From positions 1 to 30,533 of the forward strand of contig CAJTZN010000042.1 of the NCBI GenBank assembly GCA_910584065.1: a stretch of 30,533 nt of DNA, given 5' to 3'. The position numbers and the translations under genes are program-made. This DNA is from an uncultured Eubacterium sp. Lineage in GTDB: Bacteria > Bacillota > Clostridia > Lachnospirales > Lachnospiraceae. A model generated the notes under the pieces. That model worked only from the letters and a program-made list of their open reading frames with translations, did not search any database and was not told the DNA's origin. This document shows, in pieces, positions 1 to 7,707 of the stretch; positions within the stretch are counted from its first letter, which is position 1; each line of letters starts with the position of its first letter.

Positions 1-203
1 AAGCTGTTCTTTTTTGACTGCTCTGAATCTGATACTTTCCTTAAGTATTATAACATATTCATACCATTTATCTATGTTTTTTTTGTGACATTTTCCAAAT
101 CCCTTTCAAAAACCATGACAAATTTATGCCACGGGTTAATGCTACACTGACGATAACAAATCTATCAGTAAAAATTCCTACGACGATGAAAGGATGGATT
201 TTC

Positions 204-848
204 ATGAAGCATAAAATTTATTACGGCATTTTCATATTTGCCTTCATTTTTTCGGCCGTCGCCCTTATTCGTCCTGCACCAGCAAGCTATGCGGCCAAAA
301 AAACTAAACTGAATGTAAAAAAACTGACTCTCACGAAAAATGATACGTATACGCTGCGCGTATACAACTTAAAAAAGAAACACACGGTAAAATTCGTGTC
401 CGCTGACGACAGCATCGTTTCCGTCAGGGAAAATACAAACAAGAAGTCAGCCGTGATCACCGCCGTCAGTCTCGGAACGGCGCAGATCCGCGCGAACATT
501 TACAACCGCAAGGATAAACTGGTGCGCTCATTAAAAACAAACGTGAAAGTGACGCCGTACGCCGTCAGCATCAAATTTGCCCAGAAAAAAGTAAAGCTGG
601 CCCTGAATGACACGACGAAACTACCCGTCATCATAAAACCGCGTACGTCCCACGAAGTCCCGTTGTTCGAGTCGTCCAACCCGGATGTCGTCACGGTAAA
701 CTCTAAAGGTATTATAACCGCAATCGCTCCGGGAAATGCAATCATTACGGCGACACTCCTCTCCGGCGGCCAGAAAGCGGAGTGCGAAGTGACCGTAGCC
801 GCTCCGCCCTCCCCTACTCCGGATTCACAGCCGGATCCACTCGAATAA
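204..848 (+). CDS. Secreted bacterial Ig-like (BIG2) protein
   Basis: Predicted exported protein of 214 residues; no enzymatic role is visible. I place the start at 204 because AGGA at 191-194 lies 9 bases upstream and the product then opens with a clear Sec signal peptide: basic MKHK, a hydrophobic core at about residues 6-22, and a PASYA/A cleavage region near residue 30. In-frame ATGs at 126 and 186 would bury that signal. The mature part holds two beta-rich blocks. The second (about 120-205) carries the BIG2 pattern SSNPDVVTVNSKGIITA followed by a Gly-x-Ala-x-Ile strand. The first is a weaker, Lys-rich copy. The end is Pro/Ser-rich with no LPXTG sorting motif. BIG2 domains usually act in adhesion or as spacers on surface proteins; a role for this one is inference. 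It converges with the GH43 gene across a shared terminator. Confidence 0.75.
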   Translation: MKHKIYYGIFIFAFIFSAVALIRPAPASYAAKKTKLNVKKLTLTKNDTYTLRVYNLKKKHTVKFVSADDSIVSVRENTNKKSAVITAVSLGTAQIRANIYNRKDKLVRSLKTNVKVTPYAVSIKFAQKKVKLALNDTTKLPVIIKPRTSHEVPLFESSNPDVVTVNSKGIITAIAPGNAIITATLLSGGQKAECEVTVAAPPSPTPDSQPDPLE

Positions 849-872
849 ACGCTTTTTCTCTTTTACAAATAA

Positions 873-907
873 AACAGGCGGCAAGGTTTGATCCTCTGCC
901 GCCTGTT
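873..907. terminator. Bidirectional intrinsic terminator
   Basis: Arms AACAGGCGGCA (873-883) and TGCCGCCTGTT (897-907) are perfectly complementary with a 13-base loop. On the plus strand the hairpin is followed by CTTTATC. On the minus strand it is followed by TTTTATTTG. It sits between convergent genes ending at 848 and 965, so it probably serves both. Confidence 0.75.
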
Positions 908-964
908 CTTTATCATCACCGGTTAATCGATCGCCCGTTTTGTTCTCCCTGTCCGCATCACAGA

Positions 965-3055
965 TCAGTCGTAAATCTTATAGTAATCAAAGTCTACGTA
1001 TCCGCCTGCTTCCTGCGTCGCATAATTGAACAGCCATGTTCTGGCTCCCATGAATGTCGTACTCGTTGAGAACGCCATTTTTAGTTCCTTTCCGATCTTC
1101 GTCCAGTTCGTTCCGTCCAGGCTGTAGAAGAAGTTTGCTTTGTCTCCTCCCTTAAAGTTGTACTCGATCTTGAGATAAACCTCTGTCGTATCTCCCAATT
1201 CAACCTGCTCGTTGTCTACCGCTTCTTTCAGGAACTGATTACCTGACTGTGTGATGTACTTCTTTCCAGTCTCGTCGCATTTCACTCCGACCATGGCGCC
1301 ATGGTCAGCGACAGCTGCCAGTCCGGCATAATCGCCGGCCTTCATATTTGCTACCGAAATCTTTGTCTCCGATTTACATGTCGGGCCATACGTACGCTGT
1401 GTCAGCGAATTATGCGCGAGGAACAGATTTTCTACCGTTCGATCCGTCGTCAGCCGCAGATTTCCAGGATTTGCCGTCACAGACCAAAATTCATTCTGCG
1501 GATTGTGGTTCCACTGCCATACGAGTTTCAGCTTCTCGCCTTCCTGATAGGTAAAATCATCATCGCCCACGAAGTAATTCTCACGACCGCTGTCATTGAG
1601 GTTTATCTTCATCGGATCCTTTGCCGTACTCGGATGGAACGTTCCATTCTCATCATAAGTACCCATCATCGGCCAGTCTTTATAATTCTTTCCATCTTCA
1701 TCCGTATAATCCCAGTTCACAGCTACGATAGACGGAATACGGCCAACGCCGTTGGAATCCTGGAACAGGAATCCATACCAGTCACCGTACTGCGTTTCTA
1801 CAACGCCGCCCTGCGCCAGTCCGGCGTTGTTACTGCCGCATCCGCCGCGATAGATCACCTGCTCTTCCCAGTCTCCCGGTTCCAGCGACTTCGAACGATA
1901 GCACACCTCGGTGCGCATCCACTGCTCCGTCGAAGCAATAATAAACAGATAGTAGTACTCGCCGATCTTGTACGCGTGCGCGCCTTCCCAAAGCGTCCAA
2001 TTATAATCTGATATTTTGCCTCTATTAAAGAGGACAACTGACTTTCCAACATTGTCAACAGAACCTTCCTCATCATTCAGTTCGATCTGCTGCAACGTGC
2101 TTCCGGAGAAAACATACATCTTGCCATCGTCAAACAAAAGTCCCGGATCGTGGAACTTATTCTTTGTGGCGTATCTCGTCCACTCTCCCTTTTCGATATC
2201 TGTCGTCGTATACACATAGAAACCGTGATTATTACTATTGAACGCAACGTAATATTTACCGTCCGCTTCATTATATTTCAAAGAAGCGGCCCATGAACCG
2301 CGCGAATACATATTACTGCCATCTTCCAGGTTTGTCACCTTATCATTTTCAAATGTATCGTATACGTAATTCACGATTTCCCAGTGAACCAGATCGGTTG
2401 ATTTCATGATCGGCACGCCCGGGCACATATTCATCGTCGTACTGACCATATAATAGTTGCCCTCGACACGAATGATATCAAGATCCGGAATATCGGAATA
2501 CAATGTCGGATACTCCGCTGTCGCAAGGTTATTCGGGTCAAGCGGCGGGATCGTAGCCGGCCCGGCCGGCGTTTCTGACGGCGCATCGGTCGCCGCCGGT
2601 GGATTCGTAGCTGCCGGCACCTGGGAAGGCGCCGGTATCGCGGAAGCTGCCGCCGGCGGCGTCTGAACTGCCGCATTCGTTGGCTTCGGATCCTGATCGA
2701 TCTTTTGATCCGTCTTTGCCGGCGTCACCTTTACCGTCACGGTTCCCAGTTTTTTCTTTGCGCCTTTTCCTTTTTTGTAGGAAACGGTGATCTTCGTCGT
2801 TCCTTTTTTCTTTCCAGTTACTTTTCCTTTCGCGTTCACCGTGGCAATCTTCCTGTTCTTAGACTTAAATGAGATCTTGAAATTCTTTTTCTTCTTGATT
2901 CCAATCGTCTTACTCTTTTTTACCTCCACGGTAATCTTTTTCGTTGCCAGTTTCGGCTTGGCAGCGGCCTCTGATGCTCCTGCCGGAACCAGAGCGGTCA
3001 GTACCATAGCAGCCGCAAGGCCTGCTGCCGTCAATCTGCCGGTCCTTTTCTTCAT
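965..3055 (-). CDS. Secreted GH43 glycoside hydrolase with Ig-like domain
   Basis: Predicted secreted beta-xylosidase or alpha-L-arabinofuranosidase acting on plant xylan side chains or oligosaccharides. Order of parts in 696 residues: signal peptide (1-31), Lys-rich BIG2-like domain (about 38-112), Pro/Ala/Thr linker (112-178), five-bladed GH43 propeller (about 183-480) and a C-terminal beta-sandwich (about 495-696). The propeller shows the expected acids: Asp in SDIPDLDIIRV (188-193), Asp303 in FHDPG and Glu358 in WEGAHAYK. The family more often has DPD where this one has DLD. The YYMVSTTMNMCPG stretch resembles GH43 subfamily 12-type enzymes; that assignment and the exact substrate are from memory of the family. 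AGGAGG lies 7 bases before the ATG. No LPXTG anchor is seen, so attachment through the Lys-rich N-terminal domain is possible but inferred. Confidence 0.85.
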   Translation of the reverse strand: MKKRTGRLTAAGLAAAMVLTALVPAGASEAAAKPKLATKKITVEVKKSKTIGIKKKKNFKISFKSKNRKIATVNAKGKVTGKKKGTTKITVSYKKGKGAKKKLGTVTVKVTPAKTDQKIDQDPKPTNAAVQTPPAAASAIPAPSQVPAATNPPAATDAPSETPAGPATIPPLDPNNLATAEYPTLYSDIPDLDIIRVEGNYYMVSTTMNMCPGVPIMKSTDLVHWEIVNYVYDTFENDKVTNLEDGSNMYSRGSWAASLKYNEADGKYYVAFNSNNHGFYVYTTTDIEKGEWTRYATKNKFHDPGLLFDDGKMYVFSGSTLQQIELNDEEGSVDNVGKSVVLFNRGKISDYNWTLWEGAHAYKIGEYYYLFIIASTEQWMRTEVCYRSKSLEPGDWEEQVIYRGGCGSNNAGLAQGGVVETQYGDWYGFLFQDSNGVGRIPSIVAVNWDYTDEDGKNYKDWPMMGTYDENGTFHPSTAKDPMKINLNDSGRENYFVGDDDFTYQEGEKLKLVWQWNHNPQNEFWSVTANPGNLRLTTDRTVENLFLAHNSLTQRTYGPTCKSETKISVANMKAGDYAGLAAVADHGAMVGVKCDETGKKYITQSGNQFLKEAVDNEQVELGDTTEVYLKIEYNFKGGDKANFFYSLDGTNWTKIGKELKMAFSTSTTFMGARTWLFNYATQEAGGYVDFDYYKIYD

Positions 3056-3155
3056 GGAAATACCTCCTATTAAAATATTTTCGTAAGATGTTTTGAATCC
3101 TGGGCAAAATAATCACCCTCATGTGTCAAAACACTCGTGCTACATACATAAATCA

Positions 3156-3184
3156 ATTATAGCAAATAATCCGCGAGAATACAA
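3156..3184 (-). promoter_or_regulatory. Promoter of the GH43 gene
   Basis: Reading the minus strand, TTGTAT (3184-3179), a 17-base spacer and TATAAT (3161-3156) preceded by TGC (extended -10). About 100 bases of leader follow before the GH43 ATG. Confidence 0.6.
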
Positions 3185-3231
3185 GAGGTTTTCAATAATT
3201 CCACAAAACCCATAAAACAGGAATATATTGC

Positions 3232-3441
3232 TTATTCTATCCCTGTCACCTGATAATCCTGCTCTTCCACCGCCTTGCGTAATATATCATTTGGCACTTC
3301 TTTTGTCATCGTCACCTCAGCGGTGCCGTTTACATGGCTCGCAACGGCGCTTTCCACGCCATCCAGCTGTTCAAGGCACTTCTGCACCCTTGCCTCACAG
3401 TGTCCGCACATCATTCCTTCAATCTTCATTGTCTTTTTCAT
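3232..3441 (-). CDS. copZ: Possible internally initiated copper chaperone (CopZ) inside copA
   Basis: An ATG at 3441-3439, in the copA frame, is preceded by AAGGAG with 9 bases spacing, as good a ribosome site as those of the real genes nearby. Initiation there would give exactly the 69-residue C-terminal HMA domain: start MKKTMKIEGMMCGHC, with the Cu(I)-binding CxxC at residues 12-15 and the usual length of a free-standing CopZ. CopZ-type chaperones hand Cu(I) to CopA and CsoR. Two readings fit: the cell makes both a fusion and a free chaperone, or a once separate copZ was fused by loss of the copA stop and the site is a relic. The sequence alone does not decide. Confidence 0.45.
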   Translation of the reverse strand: MKKTMKIEGMMCGHCEARVQKCLEQLDGVESAVASHVNGTAEVTMTKEVPNDILRKAVEEQDYQVTGIE

Positions 3442-5850
3442 GGTTGTACTCTCCTTTTCCTTATAACTTTTTGATGTTTCCTGCATCATTTCTTTGTCCG
3501 TATCCGCCCCCCGTCCGGCCGCACGCAGCCTCCCTTTCCTGTCATGCTTTCCGCCATGCACGTCGAGCCAGTTCAACCGCAGGGCATTGCTGACGACGCA
3601 AAAACTCGAGAGTCCCATGGCGGCCGCCCCGAACATCGGATTGAGCTGCCAGCCAAAAAGCGGGATCCACACGCCGGCCGCCAGCGGAATGCCGATCACA
3701 TTGTAAATAAATGCCCAAAACAGATTTTCATGGATATTTCTCAGCACGCCGCGGCTGAGCCGGATCGCCGCCGGCACATCTGACAGGCGGCTTTTCATCA
3801 ATACGACATCCGCCGCATCGACAGCGACGTCTGTCCCTGCCCCGATGGCAATCCCGATATCCGCCCTCGTCAGGGCCGGCGCGTCGTTGATGCCGTCCCC
3901 TACCATAATCACTTTTCCCCGTGATGCAAATCTGCGCACCTGTTCCTCTTTACCATCCGGCAGTACACCGGCGATGATCTCATCCACGCCCGCCGCACGC
4001 CCGATGGCCTGCGCCGTCCGCTCGTTGTCGCCCGTCAGCATCACGACTTTCATCCCCATCTGCCGCATGTCACGGATCGCCTGCGGACTGTCCTCTTTCA
4101 TAACGTCGGCCACGGCGATGCAGCCAAGGAGCGTGCTATTTCTCGCAAAATAGAGCGGCGTCTTCCCCTCGCCGGCGAGGCGGTCACTCATTTCGAGAAT
4201 CCTTGCCGGAATCTCCGCCACCGTCTCGATGTACTCCTGTTTTCCACCTGTGATCCGGTCGTTCCCCAGCATTCCCTGCAGCCCGTTTCCCGATACGGCT
4301 TTGAAGTCGCTGACTGTTTCTTTTGGCATGCCGCGGCTGCTGCCGTACTCTACGACCGCCCTGGCGAGCGGATGCTCGCTCATGCACTCGAGCGCATAGG
4401 CGGTCCGGATCAGATCGTCCTGCAGATCCTCGGACGCCGCGATGACATCGGTAACTTTCGGTTCGCCGAGCGTGATCGTCCCCGTCTTATCGAGCACGAC
4501 AATCTGCGCTTTTCCCGTTTCTTCTAAGGAAACCGCCGTTTTGAACAATATCCCGTTTTTGGCTCCCATTCCGTTTCCGACCATGATCGCCACCGGGGTC
4601 GCCAGTCCGAGCGCGCACGGACAGCTTATGACGAGCACTGAGATCCCTCTTGCCAGCGCGTACCCGAAACTCTGCCCGGTCATCATCCAAATGATAATGG
4701 TAACCGCGGCGATTGCCATTACAATAGGAACAAATACGCCGGATACCCGGTCCGCGACTTTGGCAATCGGGGCTTTTGTGGCCGCGGCATCGCTCACCAT
4801 CTGGATGATCTGCGAGAGCGTCGTGTCCTCGCCCACCCGGTCCGCCCGGCACGTCAGAAAACCGTCCTGATTGATCGTGGCAGCCGAAACAGCATCGCCT
4901 TCCGCTTTATCGACGGGAATACTCTCACCCGTCAGCGCCGCTTCGTTGACAGAACCATTTCCTTTGACAATGACACCGTCCACCGGAATACTCTCACCGG
5001 GACGCACGACAAAAAGATCCCCTTTTTTCACCTGCGCCACCGGCACTTCCTGTTCCGTGCCCTCCACGAGCAGTACCGCCCGCTGGGGCGCAAGCCGCAT
5101 CAGGCTCTTGAGCGCATCAGTCGTCCGCCCCTTCGAGCGGGCTTCCAGTGTTTTCCCCACCGTGATCAATGTCAGGATCGTGGCGGCGGATTCAAAGTAC
5201 AATTCGTGGACATAATGATGCATATGTGCCAGATCCCCAGCTGTCAGCGCATACGACATGCCAAACAGGGCGTACAGGCTGTACCCGTACGCCGCTCCCG
5301 CGCCGAGCGCCACGAGCGTGTCCATATTCGGCGCCCTGTGCCAGAGCCCGCGGAAGCCGCTGATGAAAAAGCGCTGGTTGATGACCATGATCGCCGTCGT
5401 CAGCAGAAGCTGGATCAGGGCGAGCGCCATTTGGTTTTTTTCCAACACTTCGGGCAGATACCATCCCCACATCATATTTCCCATCGAAATATACATGAGA
5501 ACGACAAGAAGGACAACCGATACGAGCAGCCGCGCGCGGAGTCTGGGAGTGTCGTGGTCTTCGAGCGCGCTGGCTGGATCGGCGGGAAGAGCGTTCCCGC
5601 CGGCGGCATCTGTCCCGCTCCGGTTTATGCCGGCGGCATTTCCATTTTGCCTGTTTTTGCGTTCTGCATGATAGCCGGCGTCTTCTACCGCTTTTATGAT
5701 AAGATCATCAGATGCAGTTCCTTCTACGCCCATTGAGTTGGTCAGCAGGCTTACCGATACCGATGATACGCCGGGTACTTTGCTGACCGCTTTTTCAACC
5801 CGGGAGCTGCATGCAGCGCAGCTCATACCTGTCACATGATATTGTTCCAT
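3232..5850 (-). CDS. copA: Copper-exporting P1B-type ATPase with fused C-terminal CopZ-like domain
   Basis: ATP-driven export of Cu(I) across the cytoplasmic membrane; 872 residues. Visible in order: N-terminal HMA domain with GMSCAAC (about 8-14), paired membrane segments (about 105-230), actuator TGES (about 307), the metal-site CPC in ISCPCALG (about 410), phosphorylation motif DKTGT (about 454), SEHPLA of the nucleotide domain, GDGINDAP, and the last membrane pair. After a charged linker of about 40 residues comes a second HMA domain with GMMCGHC, which normally is a separate CopZ chaperone. The stop of csoR lies 15 bases upstream and GAGG precedes the ATG, so csoR and copA are one operon. 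An internal ribosome site before the last domain is described separately. Copper rather than zinc specificity rests on CPC and the CsoR partner. No clear terminator follows. Confidence 0.93.
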   Translation of the reverse strand: MEQYHVTGMSCAACSSRVEKAVSKVPGVSSVSVSLLTNSMGVEGTASDDLIIKAVEDAGYHAERKNRQNGNAAGINRSGTDAAGGNALPADPASALEDHDTPRLRARLLVSVVLLVVLMYISMGNMMWGWYLPEVLEKNQMALALIQLLLTTAIMVINQRFFISGFRGLWHRAPNMDTLVALGAGAAYGYSLYALFGMSYALTAGDLAHMHHYVHELYFESAATILTLITVGKTLEARSKGRTTDALKSLMRLAPQRAVLLVEGTEQEVPVAQVKKGDLFVVRPGESIPVDGVIVKGNGSVNEAALTGESIPVDKAEGDAVSAATINQDGFLTCRADRVGEDTTLSQIIQMVSDAAATKAPIAKVADRVSGVFVPIVMAIAAVTIIIWMMTGQSFGYALARGISVLVISCPCALGLATPVAIMVGNGMGAKNGILFKTAVSLEETGKAQIVVLDKTGTITLGEPKVTDVIAASEDLQDDLIRTAYALECMSEHPLARAVVEYGSSRGMPKETVSDFKAVSGNGLQGMLGNDRITGGKQEYIETVAEIPARILEMSDRLAGEGKTPLYFARNSTLLGCIAVADVMKEDSPQAIRDMRQMGMKVVMLTGDNERTAQAIGRAAGVDEIIAGVLPDGKEEQVRRFASRGKVIMVGDGINDAPALTRADIGIAIGAGTDVAVDAADVVLMKSRLSDVPAAIRLSRGVLRNIHENLFWAFIYNVIGIPLAAGVWIPLFGWQLNPMFGAAAMGLSSFCVVSNALRLNWLDVHGGKHDRKGRLRAAGRGADTDKEMMQETSKSYKEKESTTMKKTMKIEGMMCGHCEARVQKCLEQLDGVESAVASHVNGTAEVTMTKEVPNDILRKAVEEQDYQVTGIE

Positions 5851-5865
5851 AAGATCCTCGCTTTT

Positions 5866-6183
5866 CTATTTCATCAATTTGTGAAGGACCGCCACCAGTT
5901 CCTCGACGGATTCACCTGTGCCATCCCTGATATCATCCGTGACGCACGTACGGATATGGTTTGCCAGCAACACTTTGTTAAAGCTGTTCAGGGCCGCGGT
6001 GATAGCGGATATCTGCGTCAGGATGTCAATACAGTAACTGTCTTTTTCCACCATGTTCTGCACACCGCGCACCTGCCCTTCAATCCGCTTTAAGCGGTTG
6101 AGCAGATCTTTATATTCCTGTTCGTCTCGTTTTTTCCTCTTATCCGTGCAGCAACAATCTTTTTCCATCCACAATTTCCCCAT
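5866..6183 (-). CDS. csoR: Copper-sensing transcriptional repressor CsoR
   Basis: Cu(I)-responsive repressor of the CsoR/RcnR (DUF156) family, 105 residues, all-alpha tetramer. The Cu ligands are present with the family spacing: Cys51 in DSYCID, then His76 and Cys80 in NHIRTC (25 and 4 residues apart). LKRIEGQVRG near residues 31-40 is the usual basic helix of the fold. The start is set at the ATG at 6183 because AGGAG lies 9 bases upstream; a TTG two codons earlier would leave only 3 bases. The N-terminal KDCCC is an extra Cys cluster not needed for sensing. It is the first gene of the operon with copA, and two CsoR-like palindromes lie upstream. Confidence 0.93.
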   Translation of the reverse strand: MGKLWMEKDCCCTDKRKKRDEQEYKDLLNRLKRIEGQVRGVQNMVEKDSYCIDILTQISAITAALNSFNKVLLANHIRTCVTDDIRDGTGESVEELVAVLHKLMK

Positions 6184-6263
6184 CGGCAATCTCTCCTATC
6201 AGTAGTTTCCCCATCGGCAGTTTCTCCTAGCGGCAGCTTCCTCCATCGGTAGTTTCTCCATTT
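6175..6263 (-). repeat. 31-bp tandem repeat in the csoR leader (about 2.9 copies)
   Basis: Copies at 6175-6205, 6206-6236 and 6237-6263 (partial). On the minus strand each copy contains a GGAG-type ribosome site followed 9 bases later by CCGATGG, so the csoR ribosome site and start context have been duplicated upstream. The middle copy could start a 24-codon overlapping reading frame in another frame. Confidence 0.7.
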
Positions 6264-6270
6264 CAAGCCA

Positions 6271-6292
6271 GCATATACCCTGTGGGGTATGC
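6271..6292. promoter_or_regulatory. Second CsoR-like operator
   Basis: Imperfect palindrome GCATATACCC-TG-TGGGGTATGC, similar to the operator in the csoR promoter. It lies about 20 to 40 bases downstream of the expected transcription start, a position where bound repressor would block elongation or clearance. Confidence 0.6.
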
Positions 6293-6316
6293 AGGTCTTT
6301 TTGTATCATTTTCCTC

Positions 6317-6345
6317 ATTATATACCCCCTGGGGGTATATGTCAA
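6317..6345 (-). promoter_or_regulatory. csoR-copA promoter
   Basis: Minus strand: TTGACA (6345-6340), exactly 17 bases, TATAAT (6322-6317). Both hexamers match the sigma-A consensus perfectly. The spacer is filled by the CsoR operator. Confidence 0.9.
6320..6340. promoter_or_regulatory. Primary CsoR operator
   Basis: Perfect inverted repeat: arms ATATACCCCC (6320-6329) and GGGGGTATAT (6331-6340) around one central T. The TACCCCC/GGGGGTA core matches known CsoR sites. It overlaps the end of the -35 and start of the -10, so binding would exclude RNA polymerase. Confidence 0.85.
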
Positions 6346-6384
6346 TCCCCAACTGTTCCATTATAGTCTGCCGAATAAAAGCAC

Positions 6385-6417
6385 AAAAAGGAGACCTCTC
6401 CAGAAGCCTCCTTTTTT
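6385..6417 (-). terminator. Intrinsic terminator after the leucine-rich repeat gene
   Basis: On the minus strand AAAAAGGAG and CTCCTTTTT can pair around an internal hairpin and are followed by TTTTTGTGCTTTT. The gene it would serve ends at 6462. Confidence 0.6.
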
Positions 6418-6461
6418 CCCCGCAATCCTTCCCCCGTTCCTCTTCAGACTCGGAACCAGGA

Positions 6462-7577
6462 TCAGTTCTGCAGATTCGGACATCCTGATGTGTCCACATC
6501 GGTAATCTGATTTTCCGCATATCTTAGAAAAGTCAGGGAAGACAATCCCGACACATCGAGACTGGTTAATCGATTCTTGCTGCAATACACACTCTTGAGA
6601 GTGCTCGTTTTCGGTAGTTTGAGAACCGTCAACTGATTATCAGCACAGGCGACTCCCTCCAGTTTCACACACTTTGACAGATCAAGACACCCCGTCAGGC
6701 TGTTGCCAGAACAGTCCAGACTCTTCAGATTCTTTGGCAGTTTAATCGCCTTTAATTTTCTGTTACCTACACACGCCAGTTTATTCAGGTTTGTATAATA
6801 TGACAGATCAAGACTGGGCAGCGCCGTATAATGAGCGGTAATGTCTTTTAATTTTTTTGATCTGGGTAAGGTCAATTTCTTTAAGCTCGTTTTTCCGTGT
6901 GCTGTATCGGTAAGAAGCACTTTCTCCAAGTTTTTATTTTTCGATAGATCAAGAGAGGTAAATGCGAAACCATCCACGGAAAAATTTTTTAAACCTGACA
7001 GTTTTGATACATCTAATTTTTTTACCTTTTTTAAGCAATCTAAACTCAGTTGTTTCAACCCTTTATTTTTCGCAGACATTTTAAAATTCTTTATTTTGGG
7101 GCAGCTATAACAATTCAGCTCTTTTAGATTTTTGTTTTGGGAAATATCAACTTCAGTAATTCCGCCAAAATACTGGATGTATAACGTCTTTAAAGAAGTA
7201 AATCCCGAAAAATCCAGTTTTCCCTTTCCTCCCCCTAATTTCCTTCCCCCGGATTCAGAAGTAGCTTTTGCAAAAAGAACTATTTGCACCAGCCTGCCAT
7301 TTTCCCATGTATAATTCGTATGACTCATATCTTCTTCAAAACCCGCATTGTGTTTATTTTGAAAGTTGATCATTTTTTTAAGTTCACTGACATCCTTCTT
7401 ATTCGCCCCTTTAGGCGCATTTTTTGCCTTTGCCTGCGCTATTTTTACACCAGTTCCTGCCCCGTCCCCCGTCATACGAACGGCTGTTATTGCCATCAAA
7501 GCGAGGACAATGACGAGAAATCCCCGAAGGATCCCCTTGTCTCTTGTTATTACATTTTTTACTGTTTTCATTTCCAT
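6462..7577 (-). CDS. Membrane-anchored or secreted leucine-rich repeat protein
   Basis: Predicted exported leucine-rich repeat protein, 371 residues. The start at 7577 has GGAG 9 bases upstream; an in-frame ATG 18 codons earlier lacks a site. Residues about 17-33 (GFLVIVLALMAITAV) form one hydrophobic segment, either an N-terminal anchor or an uncleaved signal. A short Lys-rich spacer and a helical KKDVSELKKMINFQNKHN part follow. From about residue 115 there are some ten short repeats of the type LKxLDLSxxxxLxxLxCxxNxL, as in BspA-like surface proteins of Bacteroidota and Clostridia. The last repeat ends abruptly in NLQN with no cell-wall anchor. Such proteins usually mediate binding to host or other cells; that role is inferred here. 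It appears monocistronic. Confidence 0.75.
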   Translation of the reverse strand: MEMKTVKNVITRDKGILRGFLVIVLALMAITAVRMTGDGAGTGVKIAQAKAKNAPKGANKKDVSELKKMINFQNKHNAGFEEDMSHTNYTWENGRLVQIVLFAKATSESGGRKLGGGKGKLDFSGFTSLKTLYIQYFGGITEVDISQNKNLKELNCYSCPKIKNFKMSAKNKGLKQLSLDCLKKVKKLDVSKLSGLKNFSVDGFAFTSLDLSKNKNLEKVLLTDTAHGKTSLKKLTLPRSKKLKDITAHYTALPSLDLSYYTNLNKLACVGNRKLKAIKLPKNLKSLDCSGNSLTGCLDLSKCVKLEGVACADNQLTVLKLPKTSTLKSVYCSKNRLTSLDVSGLSSLTFLRYAENQITDVDTSGCPNLQN

Positions 7578-7646
7578 ATTCGTTATCTCCTTTTCCGTTT
7601 TATTTAGGCAATCAAGCATCGGAGTTTTCACAACGCTTTTTACCCA

Positions 7647-7670
7647 TTCATAATACAGACGAATTATGAA
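7647..7670. promoter_or_regulatory. Inverted repeat between the XRE gene and the LRR gene
   Basis: Perfect 8-bp arms TTCATAAT (7647-7654) and ATTATGAA (7663-7670) with an 8-base centre. It has no T-tract on either side, so it looks more like a protein-binding site upstream of the LRR gene than a terminator. Confidence 0.4.
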
Positions 7671-7707
7671 AAGAAAAAGTTTTATTTTTACACAATTTTT
7701 TTGTAGA

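Noticed and set aside
1..203. Promoter for the first Ig-like gene
   Set aside because: The leader is A/T-rich with several partial -10 and -35 matches, none paired at proper spacing convincingly.
6184..6189. TTG start of csoR at 6189
   Set aside because: Only 3 bases separate it from AGGAG, while the ATG at 6183 has the ideal 9.
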